A stretch of 64,000 nt of DNA from Deinococcus roseus. Lineage in GTDB: Bacteria; Deinococcota; Deinococci; Deinococcales; Deinococcaceae. This document shows positions 42,542 through 49,104 of the stretch, piece by piece. Both the position numbers and the translations under genes were made by a program. Within the stretch, counting starts at the first letter, position 1; each line of letters starts with the position of its first letter. The stretch covers positions 1-64,000 of the forward strand of contig NZ_BMOD01000006.1 in NCBI RefSeq assembly GCF_014646895.1. Direction: 5' to 3'. The notes beneath the pieces were generated by a model. The model did no database searches and was not told where the DNA came from. It was given only the letters and a program-made list of their open reading frames with translations.

Positions 42542-43378
42542 ATGAAATTTGGTGTGATTGGTGCAGGTCAGATGGGAGGAGGCATCGCACAGGTGGCGGC
42601 CCAGAGTGGGTTCACCGTGCTGGTGCAGGATGTGCAAGAGGCTTCACTTGAACGGGGAAAAAGCACCATTCAGAATTCCCTTGCAAAGCTCCATGAGAAG
42701 GGCAAAATCAGCGAGGCCCCCGAAGAGATTCTGTCCAGAATTCGATTCACCACCTCTTTGCAGGACTTTCAGGACTGTGATCTGGTGGTGGAGGCCATCA
42801 TTGAGAATGAAAGCCTTAAACTGGACCTCTTTCAACAGCTCGGGCAAATTGTGAAACCTGAGGGGGTGCTGGCAAGCAACACCAGCAGCATTCCCATCAC
42901 CAGCCTGGCCACCGCTTCAGGCCGTCCAGCACAATTCATCGGGATGCACTTCATGAACCCGGTGCCCCTGATGGGCCTTGTTGAGGTGATCCGGGGTTAC
43001 TCCACCAGCAATGACACCGCAGCATTCGTTGTTGAAACCGCAAAACAGATGGGCAAAACCCCCATCGAATGCAAAGACTTTCCAGGTTTTGTCTCCAACC
43101 GCATCCTGATGCCCATGATCAACGAAGCCATCCAGTGCGTGATGGAAGGTGTTGCCACCCCCGAAGCCATTGACGGCATCATGAAACTGGGCATGAACCA
43201 CCCCATGGGACCCCTGACCCTGGCAGATTTCATTGGACTCGACACCTGTCTGGCCATCATGGAAGTGCTGCACAAAGGCCTCGGAGACGACAAGTACCGC
43301 CCCAGCCCTTTGCTGCGCAAGATGGTGCAGGCAGGACTTTACGGGCGCAAAAGTGGGAGAGGGTTTTACACATATTGA
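42542..43378 (+). CDS. hbd: 3-hydroxybutyryl-CoA dehydrogenase
   Basis: This 278-residue NAD(P)-dependent enzyme acts on 3-hydroxyacyl-CoA. The Rossmann motif is GAGQMGGGIAQ (8-18), the catalytic His lies in GMHFMNPVPLMGLVEV, and the C-terminal half has the NRILMPMINEA helix and the YGRKSGRGFYTY end. AAAGGAG precedes the ATG. It works with the thiolase upstream in the same direction, and the pair is probably one operon. Confidence 0.95.
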   Translation: MKFGVIGAGQMGGGIAQVAAQSGFTVLVQDVQEASLERGKSTIQNSLAKLHEKGKISEAPEEILSRIRFTTSLQDFQDCDLVVEAIIENESLKLDLFQQLGQIVKPEGVLASNTSSIPITSLATASGRPAQFIGMHFMNPVPLMGLVEVIRGYSTSNDTAAFVVETAKQMGKTPIECKDFPGFVSNRILMPMINEAIQCVMEGVATPEAIDGIMKLGMNHPMGPLTLADFIGLDTCLAIMEVLHKGLGDDKYRPSPLLRKMVQAGLYGRKSGRGFYTY

Positions 43379-43472
43379 GGAACAGGGGGAGCTTGCCCCC
43401 AGCCCTCCCAAAAGTGAGGAAAAGCTCAAACCCTCCTCACCACATTTTTTCTGGGTGTTTTAACCTGAGGCT

Positions 43473-44045
43473 GTGAAGTTCCGTGCCCTGCTTTTGCTTC
43501 CCGTTGTGTTGACCGGGTGCCTGAACCGCCCTGCCAGTCCTCAACCCCATCCCCAGTCCAGCCCTCAATCCAGCACACCTTCCGGGGGAACATCCATGCA
43601 GCCACAGACCTACCGAATGCCCAGTGAAGATGCGCTGCAAAGGCTGCTGAAAGCCACCAATGCGGCCCGTGCAGTGGCCCGCAAGTGTGGCAATGATGTC
43701 TATGCTGCTGCTGGTCCCCTGATGCTCAACATTCGCCTGATTGCGGCGGCCCAGACCCATGCAGAGGACATGGCCGAACATGATTTCTTTGCCCACGAGG
43801 GATCAGACAGATCGGATGTGGTGGTGCGGGCGCTGAGGTTCAATTACAGCTACCGCATGGTGGGAGAGAACATCGCAGCAGGCTACCCGGATGTTCAGAC
43901 CACCATCGATGGCTGGCTGACCTCTCCGGGCCACTGCAGGAACCTGATGAACCCTGATTTTCGGGAGGTCGGGTTTGGGTATGCTGAGAAACAGGACACA
44001 GAATATGGTCGTTACTGGGTGCAGGTTCTGGGTGTGCAGCACTGA
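43473..44045 (+). CDS. CAP-domain (SCP-like) lipoprotein 1
   Basis: The 190 residues begin with a lipoprotein signal (lipobox LTGC, Cys16), followed by a Pro/Ser-rich spacer. A CAP domain (about 55-190) shows AAAQTHAEDMAEHDFFAHEGSD, GENIAAGY and WLTSPGHCRNLMNPDFREVGFG. The start is GTG. CAP proteins in bacteria are secreted, with poorly defined roles. It is the first of two tandem paralogues. Confidence 0.9.
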   Translation: MKFRALLLLPVVLTGCLNRPASPQPHPQSSPQSSTPSGGTSMQPQTYRMPSEDALQRLLKATNAARAVARKCGNDVYAAAGPLMLNIRLIAAAQTHAEDMAEHDFFAHEGSDRSDVVVRALRFNYSYRMVGENIAAGYPDVQTTIDGWLTSPGHCRNLMNPDFREVGFGYAEKQDTEYGRYWVQVLGVQH

Positions 44046-44116
44046 GAAAAACGCCTTAAAGGGATTCGTGCTGCTTCTGCAACTGAAGTTCTCCTGAAAA
44101 AGCAGTACCCTGAGGT

Positions 44117-44677
44117 ATGAAACAACTTGTTCTGGTGGCTCTGGGACTTTTGACGGCATGTGGCACGCTGGGAGGCACGCCATTGGACTTCAGCGGGGTG
44201 GTGGTGCTGGACGCGCCCTCTCAGCAGATGATGCTCAAGGCCGTGAACGATGCCAGAGCTGTTCCCAGGAACTGCAAGAAAGAGATGGGAGGGACCACAG
44301 CTTTTCCTGCAGCTCCTGCTGTGAAACTGCAGAACAAACTTTCTCTGGCTGCGCAATACCATGCCCAGGACATGGTCAAAATGGGAGCTCTGAACCACAC
44401 AGGTTCCAGAGGCGACCAGACCCAGGACCGGATTCGGGCTGCAGGATACAGCTTTGATGAGGTGGGAGAGAACCTGGCTGTGGTGACCTCCAACACCGCC
44501 CTGGCGTTGCAAAAAACCATTGAGGCAGCGATTCAGGCGTGGCTGGACAGTTCTGCAGGCCACTGCCAGACCCTGATGGATGCCCAGTACACCGAACTGG
44601 GGGTGGGCTTTGCCGAAAATGCCTCTTCTGCAGACCGCTATTACTGGGTGCAGGTGTTTGGAAACCCCTCCAAATAA
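44117..44677 (+). CDS. CAP-domain (SCP-like) lipoprotein 2
   Basis: The 186-residue paralogue of the preceding gene has lipobox LTAC (Cys14). The CAP core is LAAQYHAQDMVKMGALNHTGSRGD, GENLAVV and WLDSSAGHCQTLMDAQYTELGVG, with the metal His and Glu positions kept. The short spacer of 71 nt and the matching order suggest a tandem duplication followed by divergence. A GAGGT just before the ATG is the only candidate ribosome-binding site. Confidence 0.9.
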   Translation: MKQLVLVALGLLTACGTLGGTPLDFSGVVVLDAPSQQMMLKAVNDARAVPRNCKKEMGGTTAFPAAPAVKLQNKLSLAAQYHAQDMVKMGALNHTGSRGDQTQDRIRAAGYSFDEVGENLAVVTSNTALALQKTIEAAIQAWLDSSAGHCQTLMDAQYTELGVGFAENASSADRYYWVQVFGNPSK

Positions 44678-44713
44678 CGGAAAATAAGCATAAACAAGCA
44701 TCCGAAGCTTGTT

Positions 44714-44741
44714 GGAACAGGCCTTTTGGTCTGTCTGTTCC
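44714..44741 (+). terminator. Hairpin before the small-RNA array
   Basis: GGAACAG (44714-44720) pairs with CTGTTCC (44735-44741). Together with an adjacent AACAAGC / GCTTGTT stem (about 44692-44713) it lies between the second CAP gene and the RNA array, where it could end the CAP transcript. The T run is weak. Confidence 0.45.
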
Positions 44742-44780
44742 TTAAGCGTTTTGGTGAATGTGAAAGATGAACGATTTGTC

Positions 44781-44786
44781 TACACT
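44781..44786 (+). promoter_or_regulatory. Putative -10 box of the rsr-linked RNA array
   Basis: TACACT here would place transcription start about 7 nt before the first tRNA-like RNA at 44800. No good -35 at 17 bp was seen, so support is weak. Confidence 0.3.
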
Positions 44787-44799
44787 GAACACGTCTGAA

Positions 44800-44955
44800 G
44801 CACACGTGGCGGAACAGGGTAGACGCACAACACGCCGGGCAACCGGCATTTCCGTCCCCGCCACCTCATCCGAAACCCTCGGGTCGACAGGTGATGGTTA
44901 TCTGGGATGTTGCGCCCGCAAGGGCATGTGGGTTCAAATCCCACCGTGTGACCCA
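44800..44955 (+). ncRNA. Interrupted tRNA-Leu/Ser-like RNA with inserted module (candidate Y RNA)
   Basis: This is a class II tRNA scaffold. The acceptor GCACACG pairs with CGTGTGA except for position 1:72. The D arm is GCG...CGC, the anticodon stem is CAACA/TGTTG, the variable arm GCCC-GCAA-GGGC has a tetraloop, the T arm is GTGGG-TTCAAAT-CCCAC, and CCA is encoded. Instead of a 7-nt anticodon loop there are 75 nt (44833-44907) with a GCCGG-GCAA-CCGGC hairpin, a CCGTC/GAC(A)GG helix and the 20-nt repeat motif at 44883-44902. No sensible anticodon can be assigned and the discriminator is C, so it probably does not decode. Confidence 0.75.
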
Positions 44956-44969
44956 CTTCAGACATGAAT

Positions 44970-45109
44970 GAGAGGTGTAGCTCAGTGGCTAGAGCGGCAA
45001 AAATACCGTCCTCTACACCTTGCTTGCATTTCTTCGGAAGTCGAGCCGACAGGGTGATGGTTATCGACTATGGATCGGCAGGTCACAGGTTCGAATCCTG
45101 TCACTTCTC
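44970..45109 (+). ncRNA. Interrupted tRNA-His-like RNA with inserted module (candidate Y RNA)
   Basis: The acceptor AGAGGTG pairs perfectly with CACTTCT (one G-T pair). An extra G at 44970 faces C73 at 45109, the hallmark of tRNA-His. The D arm AGCTCAGTGGCTAGAGC and T arm ACAGG-TTCGAAT-CCTGT are intact, but no CCA is encoded. Joining nt 28 to nt 29 across a 66-nt insertion (44999-45064) restores a perfect GCCGA/TCGGC anticodon stem with loop CTATGGA, giving AUG, an unusual anticodon. The insertion has the CCGTC/GAC(A)GG helix, a UUCG-capped hairpin and the repeat motif at 45046-45065. Confidence 0.75.
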
Positions 45110-45136
45110 TTCAAGTTGTTTTTTTCTCTTTTTCGT

Positions 45137-45286
45137 GGGGGTGTAGCTCAGTGGTAGAGCAGCAACACCGTCCGCCAGCCCTTGCTCGGAAACACAGACA
45201 CACACTCCTCTGGTCCCGAGCCGACGGTAGATGGTTACCGACTGTTAATCGGCTGGTCGCAGGTTCGATTCCTGTCACCTCCACCA
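45137..45286 (+). ncRNA. Interrupted tRNA-Asn(GUU)-like RNA with inserted module (candidate Y RNA)
   Basis: The acceptor GGGGGTG/CACCTCC, D arm, T arm (TTCGATT) and encoded CCA are all intact. Removing 75 nt (45164-45238) between nt 28 and 29 gives stem GCCGA/TCGGC and loop CTGTTAA, a normal Asn anticodon. The insertion folds with CCGTC/GACGG and GCTCGG/CCGAGC stems and ends with the repeat motif (45221-45239). The size is far too small for a group I intron. It is either a tRNA with a new type of small insertion or a tRNA-shaped Y RNA. Confidence 0.75.
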
Positions 45287-45293
45287 CGCTGTG

Positions 45294-45337
45294 CATGCTG
45301 TGAAGGTTTGTGGGCTGTCCCACGGCCTCACAGCATG
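45294..45337 (+). ncRNA. Long hairpin in the rsr-linked array
   Basis: CATGCTGTGA pairs with TCACAGCATG (10 bp), extended by GG/CC after a bulged A and by an inner GTGGG-ctgt-CCCAC stem. It lies 7 nt after the Asn-like RNA and is followed by an A-rich stretch. It may be a processing signal or a separate small RNA. Confidence 0.5.
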
Positions 45338-45399
45338 TGCAGAAAAACACAAAACACTGGCTCGCCATTCAAACCCTCTTTCAATGTTTTGACACGTCT

Positions 45400-45475
45400 G
45401 GGTCTGTAGCTCAATAGGGGGAGCATCTGTTTTGCACACAGAAGGTTGTGGGTTCGAGTCCCACCTTTTCCACCA
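45400..45475 (+). tRNA. tRNA-Ala(UGC)-like gene with defective acceptor stem
   Basis: The D arm, anticodon stem-loop TCTGT-TTTGCAC-ACAGA (anticodon TGC), T arm GTGGG-TTCGAGT-CCCAC, A73 and CCA are all present, with no insertion. In the acceptor stem, pairs 1:72 and 2:71 are normal and 3:70 is G-U, the alanine identity element, but positions 4, 5 and 6 are mismatched (T-T, C-T, T-T). It may be a degenerate tRNA or a deliberate mimic. Its place within the rsr array favours the latter. Confidence 0.65.
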
Positions 45476-45507
45476 GAGGGAGAAATCCCTCATGTCAAAC
45501 ACTCCGC

Positions 45508-45542
45508 GTCGTGGAGGGATGGGTTACCTGAACATCCACGAC
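45508..45542 (+). ncRNA. Short stem-loop carrying the repeat motif
   Basis: GTCGTGGA pairs with TCCACGAC (8 bp). The 5' strand and loop contain the array motif as GTCGTGGAGGGATGGGTTACC with its first bases in the stem. It is followed by an A/T-rich spacer. Confidence 0.5.
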
Positions 45543-45558
45543 AAAATAAAAATTCCTT

Positions 45559-45621
45559 CTTGCGGGTCGAAACAGCTGGGTTACCCTCCAGACCACCCAG
45601 TTGTGAACCCTCACCCGCAAG
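45559..45621 (+). ncRNA. Candidate Y RNA stem-loop
   Basis: A 9-bp closing helix (CTTGCGGGT with ACCCGCAAG) and an inner CTGGGT/ACCCAG helix are separated by an asymmetric internal loop. The motif GTCGAAACAGCTGGGTTACC (45566-45585) forms the 5' side. The topology matches the candidate at 46011-46081. Confidence 0.55.
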
Positions 45622-45713
45622 CTTTCAAGTTTTGCTTTAAACAGGTGCTGGATGGATTCAAGTCGCACTTTTTGTATGGATTTGAATTTTTAAATCTGGG
45701 TTTGACCCTGTGG

Positions 45714-45888
45714 GTCGGAGGGAACAGGTTACCTTAACCTTTCAAGTTAAACCGTATACATCCTGTTCGCGTTTTTCATCTGCAGGTTTTGATTTTCGGA
45801 CGGGTTTTCCAGACAGGCGAGTGGAAATCTGCACTCCCCAAATCCATTTCCGTTTTTACCGGCATTGGGTCGCTGGAACTGGGTGACC
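45714..45888 (+). ncRNA. Two further array motif copies in structured spacer
   Basis: GTCGGAGGGAACAGGTTACC (45714-45733) and GTCGCTGGAACTGGGTGACC (45869-45888) are motif copies 155 nt apart. The first overlaps an AGGTTA/TTAACCT hairpin. The second can form a TGGGT/ATCCA stem with downstream sequence. RNA boundaries cannot be set by eye. No protein frame with a ribosome-binding site was seen here. Confidence 0.4.
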
Positions 45889-45920
45889 TCACTTTCCCTC
45901 CGGGGGGTTGATCCACCTGT

Positions 45921-45981
45921 AAACCTGCAATGTTTGACCAGGGCAGCAAGCTGAAAAACCCTGGTCTCTGCAGTAAGGTTT
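45921..45981 (+). ncRNA. Structured RNA in the rsr leader
   Basis: AAACC and TGCA (45921-45929) pair with TGCA and GGTTT (45969-45981, with a 4-nt bulge), enclosing an 8-bp GACCAGGG/CCCTGGTC stem. This extended imperfect hairpin of about 60 nt lacks the repeat motif. It is either an independent small RNA or the 3' arm of a larger RNA that starts at the motif at 45869. Confidence 0.45.
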
Positions 45982-46010
45982 GCAGAACCGCTGGAAAATG
46001 TTTGTCTCAG

Positions 46011-46081
46011 AAGGCCGGGTCGAAGGTGATGGGTGATCTGTCTGAACCACCGAAACCCACACCGGAACATCATCCGGCCTT
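46011..46081 (+). ncRNA. Candidate Y RNA directly upstream of rsr
   Basis: An 8-bp closing helix (AAGGCCGG/CCGGCCTT) and an inner helix (GGTG-AT-GGGT with ACCC-A-CACC) are separated by internal loops GTCGAA and a 10-nt 3' side; a 20-nt apical loop completes it. The 5' strand is the array motif GTCGAAGGTGATGGGTGATC (46019-46038). A short RNA with paired ends and a large loop, encoded just before a Ro60 homologue, is the known setting of Deinococcus Y RNA. From memory its 5' strand also resembles vertebrate Y1 RNA. Confidence 0.65.
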
Positions 46082-46153
46082 GATATGTGCCGTTTAACCG
46101 TTCAAAGAAACGGTTCGCCAATAAGCCATTCCCTCCCGAAAGAAGGTGAAAAC

Positions 46154-47776
46154 ATGAAGTGGACGAAGCATTACCAGACCGCTCGCACCCCTCAGAACCA
46201 GCCCATCCCCGGAACGAGCCAGAAAGCCAACAACGCTGGTGGTTACGCCTGGGAAGTCGGTGACTGGATTCAGCTGGACCGTTTCCTGATCCTCGGATCG
46301 GAAGGCGGAACCTATCATGTCAGTGAACAGAAGCTGACCATCGAGAATGCAGAGGCCGTCAGACGCTGCATTGAACAGGATGGAATCAGGACCGTCAAAC
46401 GGATTGCTGAGATCAGTGAATCCGGACGTGCCCCCAGAAACGATCCTGCCCTCTTTGCACTGGCGATGTGCGCAGGTTTTGGTGATCAACAGACCCGAAA
46501 AGCTGCTCTGGAGGCCCTGCCCCGTGTGGCCCGCATCGGGACGCACCTGTTCCACTTCATGGATTACGTTCAGGGTTTTCGTGGATGGGGTCGCGGTCTG
46601 CGCCGTGCCATTGCCGACTGGTACAACCAGAAGGATGTGAAGGCTCTGGCTTACCAGGCAGTGAAATACCGCCAGCGTGACGGCTGGACCCATCGGGATG
46701 CCCTGCGCCTGTCTCACCCCAAGGCCCAGAGTGATGCCCAGCAGAAGCTGTACCGCTGGATCACCCAGGATGAGTTTGCTCCTGCTGAAGGTCTGGAGAT
46801 CGTGGATGCTTTCAGGCAGGCCCAGACCGCCTCTCTGAAAGAAGTGGTTGGCCTGATCGAGAAGTACAGGCTGCCCCGTGAAGCCATCCCCACCGAATTC
46901 CTGACCCGTCCGGAAGTGTGGGAGGCCATGCTGCCCCACATGCCCCTGGAGGCGATGGTGCGCAACCTTGCCAACATGACCCGCATTGGTCTGGTCACCC
47001 CCATGAGCGAAGCAAGCCGTCTGGTGGTGCGCAAACTGGGTTCCAGTGAAGCGATCCAGAAGGCCCGCCTGCACCCCATCAAGGTGCTGGCTGCCCTCAA
47101 GACCTACCAGGCCGGTCACGGCATGCGCGGTCAGGAAAGAAGCTGGACTCCGGTTCAGCCTGTGGTGGATGCACTGGATGCTGCGTTCTACACGGCATTT
47201 GGTGCAGTGACCCCCACAGACAAACGCATCATGTTGGCGCTGGATGTCTCGGGAAGCATGGAGTGCGGTCAGATTGCGGGTGTGCCCGGACTGACCCCCA
47301 GGGTGGCGAGTGCTGCCATGGCCCTGGTGACCGCTGCGGTGGAAAGCCAGCACATGGTGACCGGATTCAGTGCTGCCAACGGTGGATACGGCGGCCAGTG
47401 GGGTGGGGGAGACCCCGGAATGACCCCCATCAAGATCTCTCCCCGCCAGCGTCTGGACGATGTGATTCGCACGGTGGCTGCGGTTCCCATGGGTGGAACG
47501 GATTGCTCTCTGCCCATGCGCTACGCCCTGAAGGAAAACATCCCCATTGACACCTTCGTGGTTTACACCGACAGCGAAACCTGGGCAGGCAGGATCCATC
47601 CCACCCAGGCCCTGCAGCAGTACCGCCGTGAAATGGGCATTGCTGCAAAACTGATTGTGGTCGGGATGGTGTCCAACCGCTTCAGCATCGCAGATCCAAA
47701 AGACGCTGGAATGCTGGACGTGGTGGGTTTCGACACTGCTGCCCCCGAAGTGATGAGCGATTTCATGCTGCAGTAA
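46154..47776 (+). CDS. rsr: Rsr, Ro60-family TROVE domain RNA-binding protein
   Basis: Rsr is the bacterial Ro60 ring protein. In D. radiodurans it binds Y RNA, which tethers it to polynucleotide phosphorylase for structured-RNA decay and helps rRNA maturation under stress. The 540 residues comprise a TROVE HEAT-repeat ring (about 1-350) and a von Willebrand A domain with a complete MIDAS: LDVSGSM (Asp364, Ser366, Ser368), Thr449 in GGTDCS and Asp473 in YTDSETW. The start at MKWTKHY follows AAGGTG. Upstream lies the RNA array and downstream a 14-nt repeat tract and a terminator. Confidence 0.96.
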   Translation: MKWTKHYQTARTPQNQPIPGTSQKANNAGGYAWEVGDWIQLDRFLILGSEGGTYHVSEQKLTIENAEAVRRCIEQDGIRTVKRIAEISESGRAPRNDPALFALAMCAGFGDQQTRKAALEALPRVARIGTHLFHFMDYVQGFRGWGRGLRRAIADWYNQKDVKALAYQAVKYRQRDGWTHRDALRLSHPKAQSDAQQKLYRWITQDEFAPAEGLEIVDAFRQAQTASLKEVVGLIEKYRLPREAIPTEFLTRPEVWEAMLPHMPLEAMVRNLANMTRIGLVTPMSEASRLVVRKLGSSEAIQKARLHPIKVLAALKTYQAGHGMRGQERSWTPVQPVVDALDAAFYTAFGAVTPTDKRIMLALDVSGSMECGQIAGVPGLTPRVASAAMALVTAAVESQHMVTGFSAANGGYGGQWGGGDPGMTPIKISPRQRLDDVIRTVAAVPMGGTDCSLPMRYALKENIPIDTFVVYTDSETWAGRIHPTQALQQYRREMGIAAKLIVVGMVSNRFSIADPKDAGMLDVVGFDTAAPEVMSDFMLQ

Positions 47777-47874
47777 ACATTCAAGCATCAACATTCAAGC
47801 ATCAACATTCAAGCATCAACCTTCAAGCATCAACCTTCAAGCATCAACCTTCAAGCATCAACCTTCAAGCATCA
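47777..47874. repeat. Seven tandem copies of a 14-bp repeat
   Basis: Three units ACATTCAAGCATCA are followed by four ACCTTCAAGCATCA units, starting with the base after the rsr stop codon. The units are in register with no spacers, so this is a minisatellite rather than a CRISPR array. In the mRNA it would be a 98-nt unstructured, C/A-rich 3' UTR. Confidence 0.95.
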
Positions 47875-47875
47875 A

Positions 47876-47913
47876 CCCATGCAATGCCAGTCTGGCACTG
47901 CATGGGTTTTTTT
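47876..47913 (+). terminator. Terminator of rsr
   Basis: CCCATGCA pairs with TGCATGGG, with an inner GCCAG/CTGGC stem, followed by seven T. It lies directly after the 14-bp repeats. Confidence 0.95.
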
Positions 47914-47937
47914 AAGGAGAGAGGAGATGGGTGAAGG

Positions 47938-49104
47938 TCAGTAACACACGGTGTGGGTGTAGGGGGCAGTGATGCTCAGACCATAATTGTTTTTGAGGGT
48001 CTGCACGATGTCGTATTCTGCGATGCACCAGTTGCTGTTGCCATTGGTTTCCTTGCGCAGGATGCCGTAAGGACCGTCGTACTCATTGGCGTTCCAGGCC
48101 CAGTAGAAGAAACTGGGAGATTTCCCTTTCACCCCGTTGATGAAATTTGCCCCCCAGACGGTGCCTCCTGTGGCTGTGCTGCTGGTGTCCGGGACCATGC
48201 CGAATTCTCCAATCACCACTGGCGCACCACTGTTGACCACGTTGCTGACGATGCTGGTGGCATTGCTGGCCGTGACCCATTTGCCGTAAAAGTGGGGGCT
48301 GTACACGATTTGCTGGTTGACGCCCCCGCCAGAGAACAGCCTTCCCGATGCTGTGGAGGCCCCGCTGATGTCTGCTCCCCAGTTGGGGGTTCCGCCTGAT
48401 CCTTCCACGAAATAGAGGATGTTGCGTCCGGTCAGGGTGCTGTAGGTCTGTTCCATGCGGGTCACGGCCTGTTCTGCGTAGCCTTTCCAGGTGCTCCAGC
48501 CCAGTTTGTGCGGTTCATTGAACACATCGATGCCGATCACATTGGGGTTGTTTTTGGCGACCTGGGCCAGTTTTTCCATGTAATACAGCCAGGATCCCAG
48601 GTCCCAGGTGCGGTCTGGGCAGGTGGAGGGATCGCCCACCAGGTTGCCCCCCAGGTAGCTGGGGCTGCAGGTCTGGTATCCCAGCAGCACGTACATGTTG
48701 TAACTGTTGGCTTTCTGCACCACGGTGTTCAGCATGGTGTTGCTGCCGGTGGCGTTGTTCCAGATGGTGTCTGCAGAGAGGGGAACCCGGATGGCATTGA
48801 ATCCCAGCGCCTTAATGCGTGAAAACCAGAAGTCGAGGTCGTGGGTGCGGGTGCTGCCATTCAACACATCGCTGGTCCAGGTGCCGCCCATTTGCTGGCT
48901 TCCGTCCAGACCGTACCAGTTGATGCCTTTGAGGGTGACCACCGTGCCGTTGTTTTTCAGGAGGGTCTGGCCGCTCACCACTGTGGCAGTCCAGTTCTGG
49001 GTGGTGATGCCCTGTGGGGTGATTTCCTGGGAATGGGGGGTCTGCTGGGAGCATGCGGCAAGCGAAAGGGTGAAAAGGGACAGGACAAGGCGGTTGCAGT
49101 TCAT
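47938..49104 (-). CDS. Secreted GH5-family endoglucanase (cellulase), lipoprotein
   Basis: This hydrolyses beta-1,4-glucan. The 388 residues have a lipoprotein signal (LAAC, Cys about 17), then a GH5 barrel with LKGINWYGL, the acid/base Glu in DVFNEPHKLG, a catalytic HFYGKW segment and the nucleophile Glu in VVIGEFG. The start at MNCNRLV follows AAAGGA; an ATG 11 codons upstream is less likely. It is divergent from the P450 gene. Presence of cellulase fits a polymer-degrading Deinococcus. Confidence 0.92.
   Translation of the reverse strand: MNCNRLVLSLFTLSLAACSQQTPHSQEITPQGITTQNWTATVVSGQTLLKNNGTVVTLKGINWYGLDGSQQMGGTWTSDVLNGSTRTHDLDFWFSRIKALGFNAIRVPLSADTIWNNATGSNTMLNTVVQKANSYNMYVLLGYQTCSPSYLGGNLVGDPSTCPDRTWDLGSWLYYMEKLAQVAKNNPNVIGIDVFNEPHKLGWSTWKGYAEQAVTRMEQTYSTLTGRNILYFVEGSGGTPNWGADISGASTASGRLFSGGGVNQQIVYSPHFYGKWVTASNATSIVSNVVNSGAPVVIGEFGMVPDTSSTATGGTVWGANFINGVKGKSPSFFYWAWNANEYDGPYGILRKETNGNSNWCIAEYDIVQTLKNNYGLSITAPYTHTVCY

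Noticed and set aside
44833..45238. Group I or group II introns in the tRNA-like genes
   Set aside because: Insertions are only 66-75 nt, far below self-splicing intron sizes, and lack the P7/P3 core or domain V. Their position in the anticodon stem at nt 28/29 is also unlike the usual anticodon-loop sites.
46094..47794. 566-codon frame antisense to rsr
   Set aside because: It is a composition shadow of a GC-rich gene, with no ribosome site and a His/Gln/Gly-rich nonsense profile; rsr on the other strand has full motifs.
47777..47874. CRISPR array
   Set aside because: Repeats are contiguous 14-bp units with no unique spacers and no cas genes nearby.
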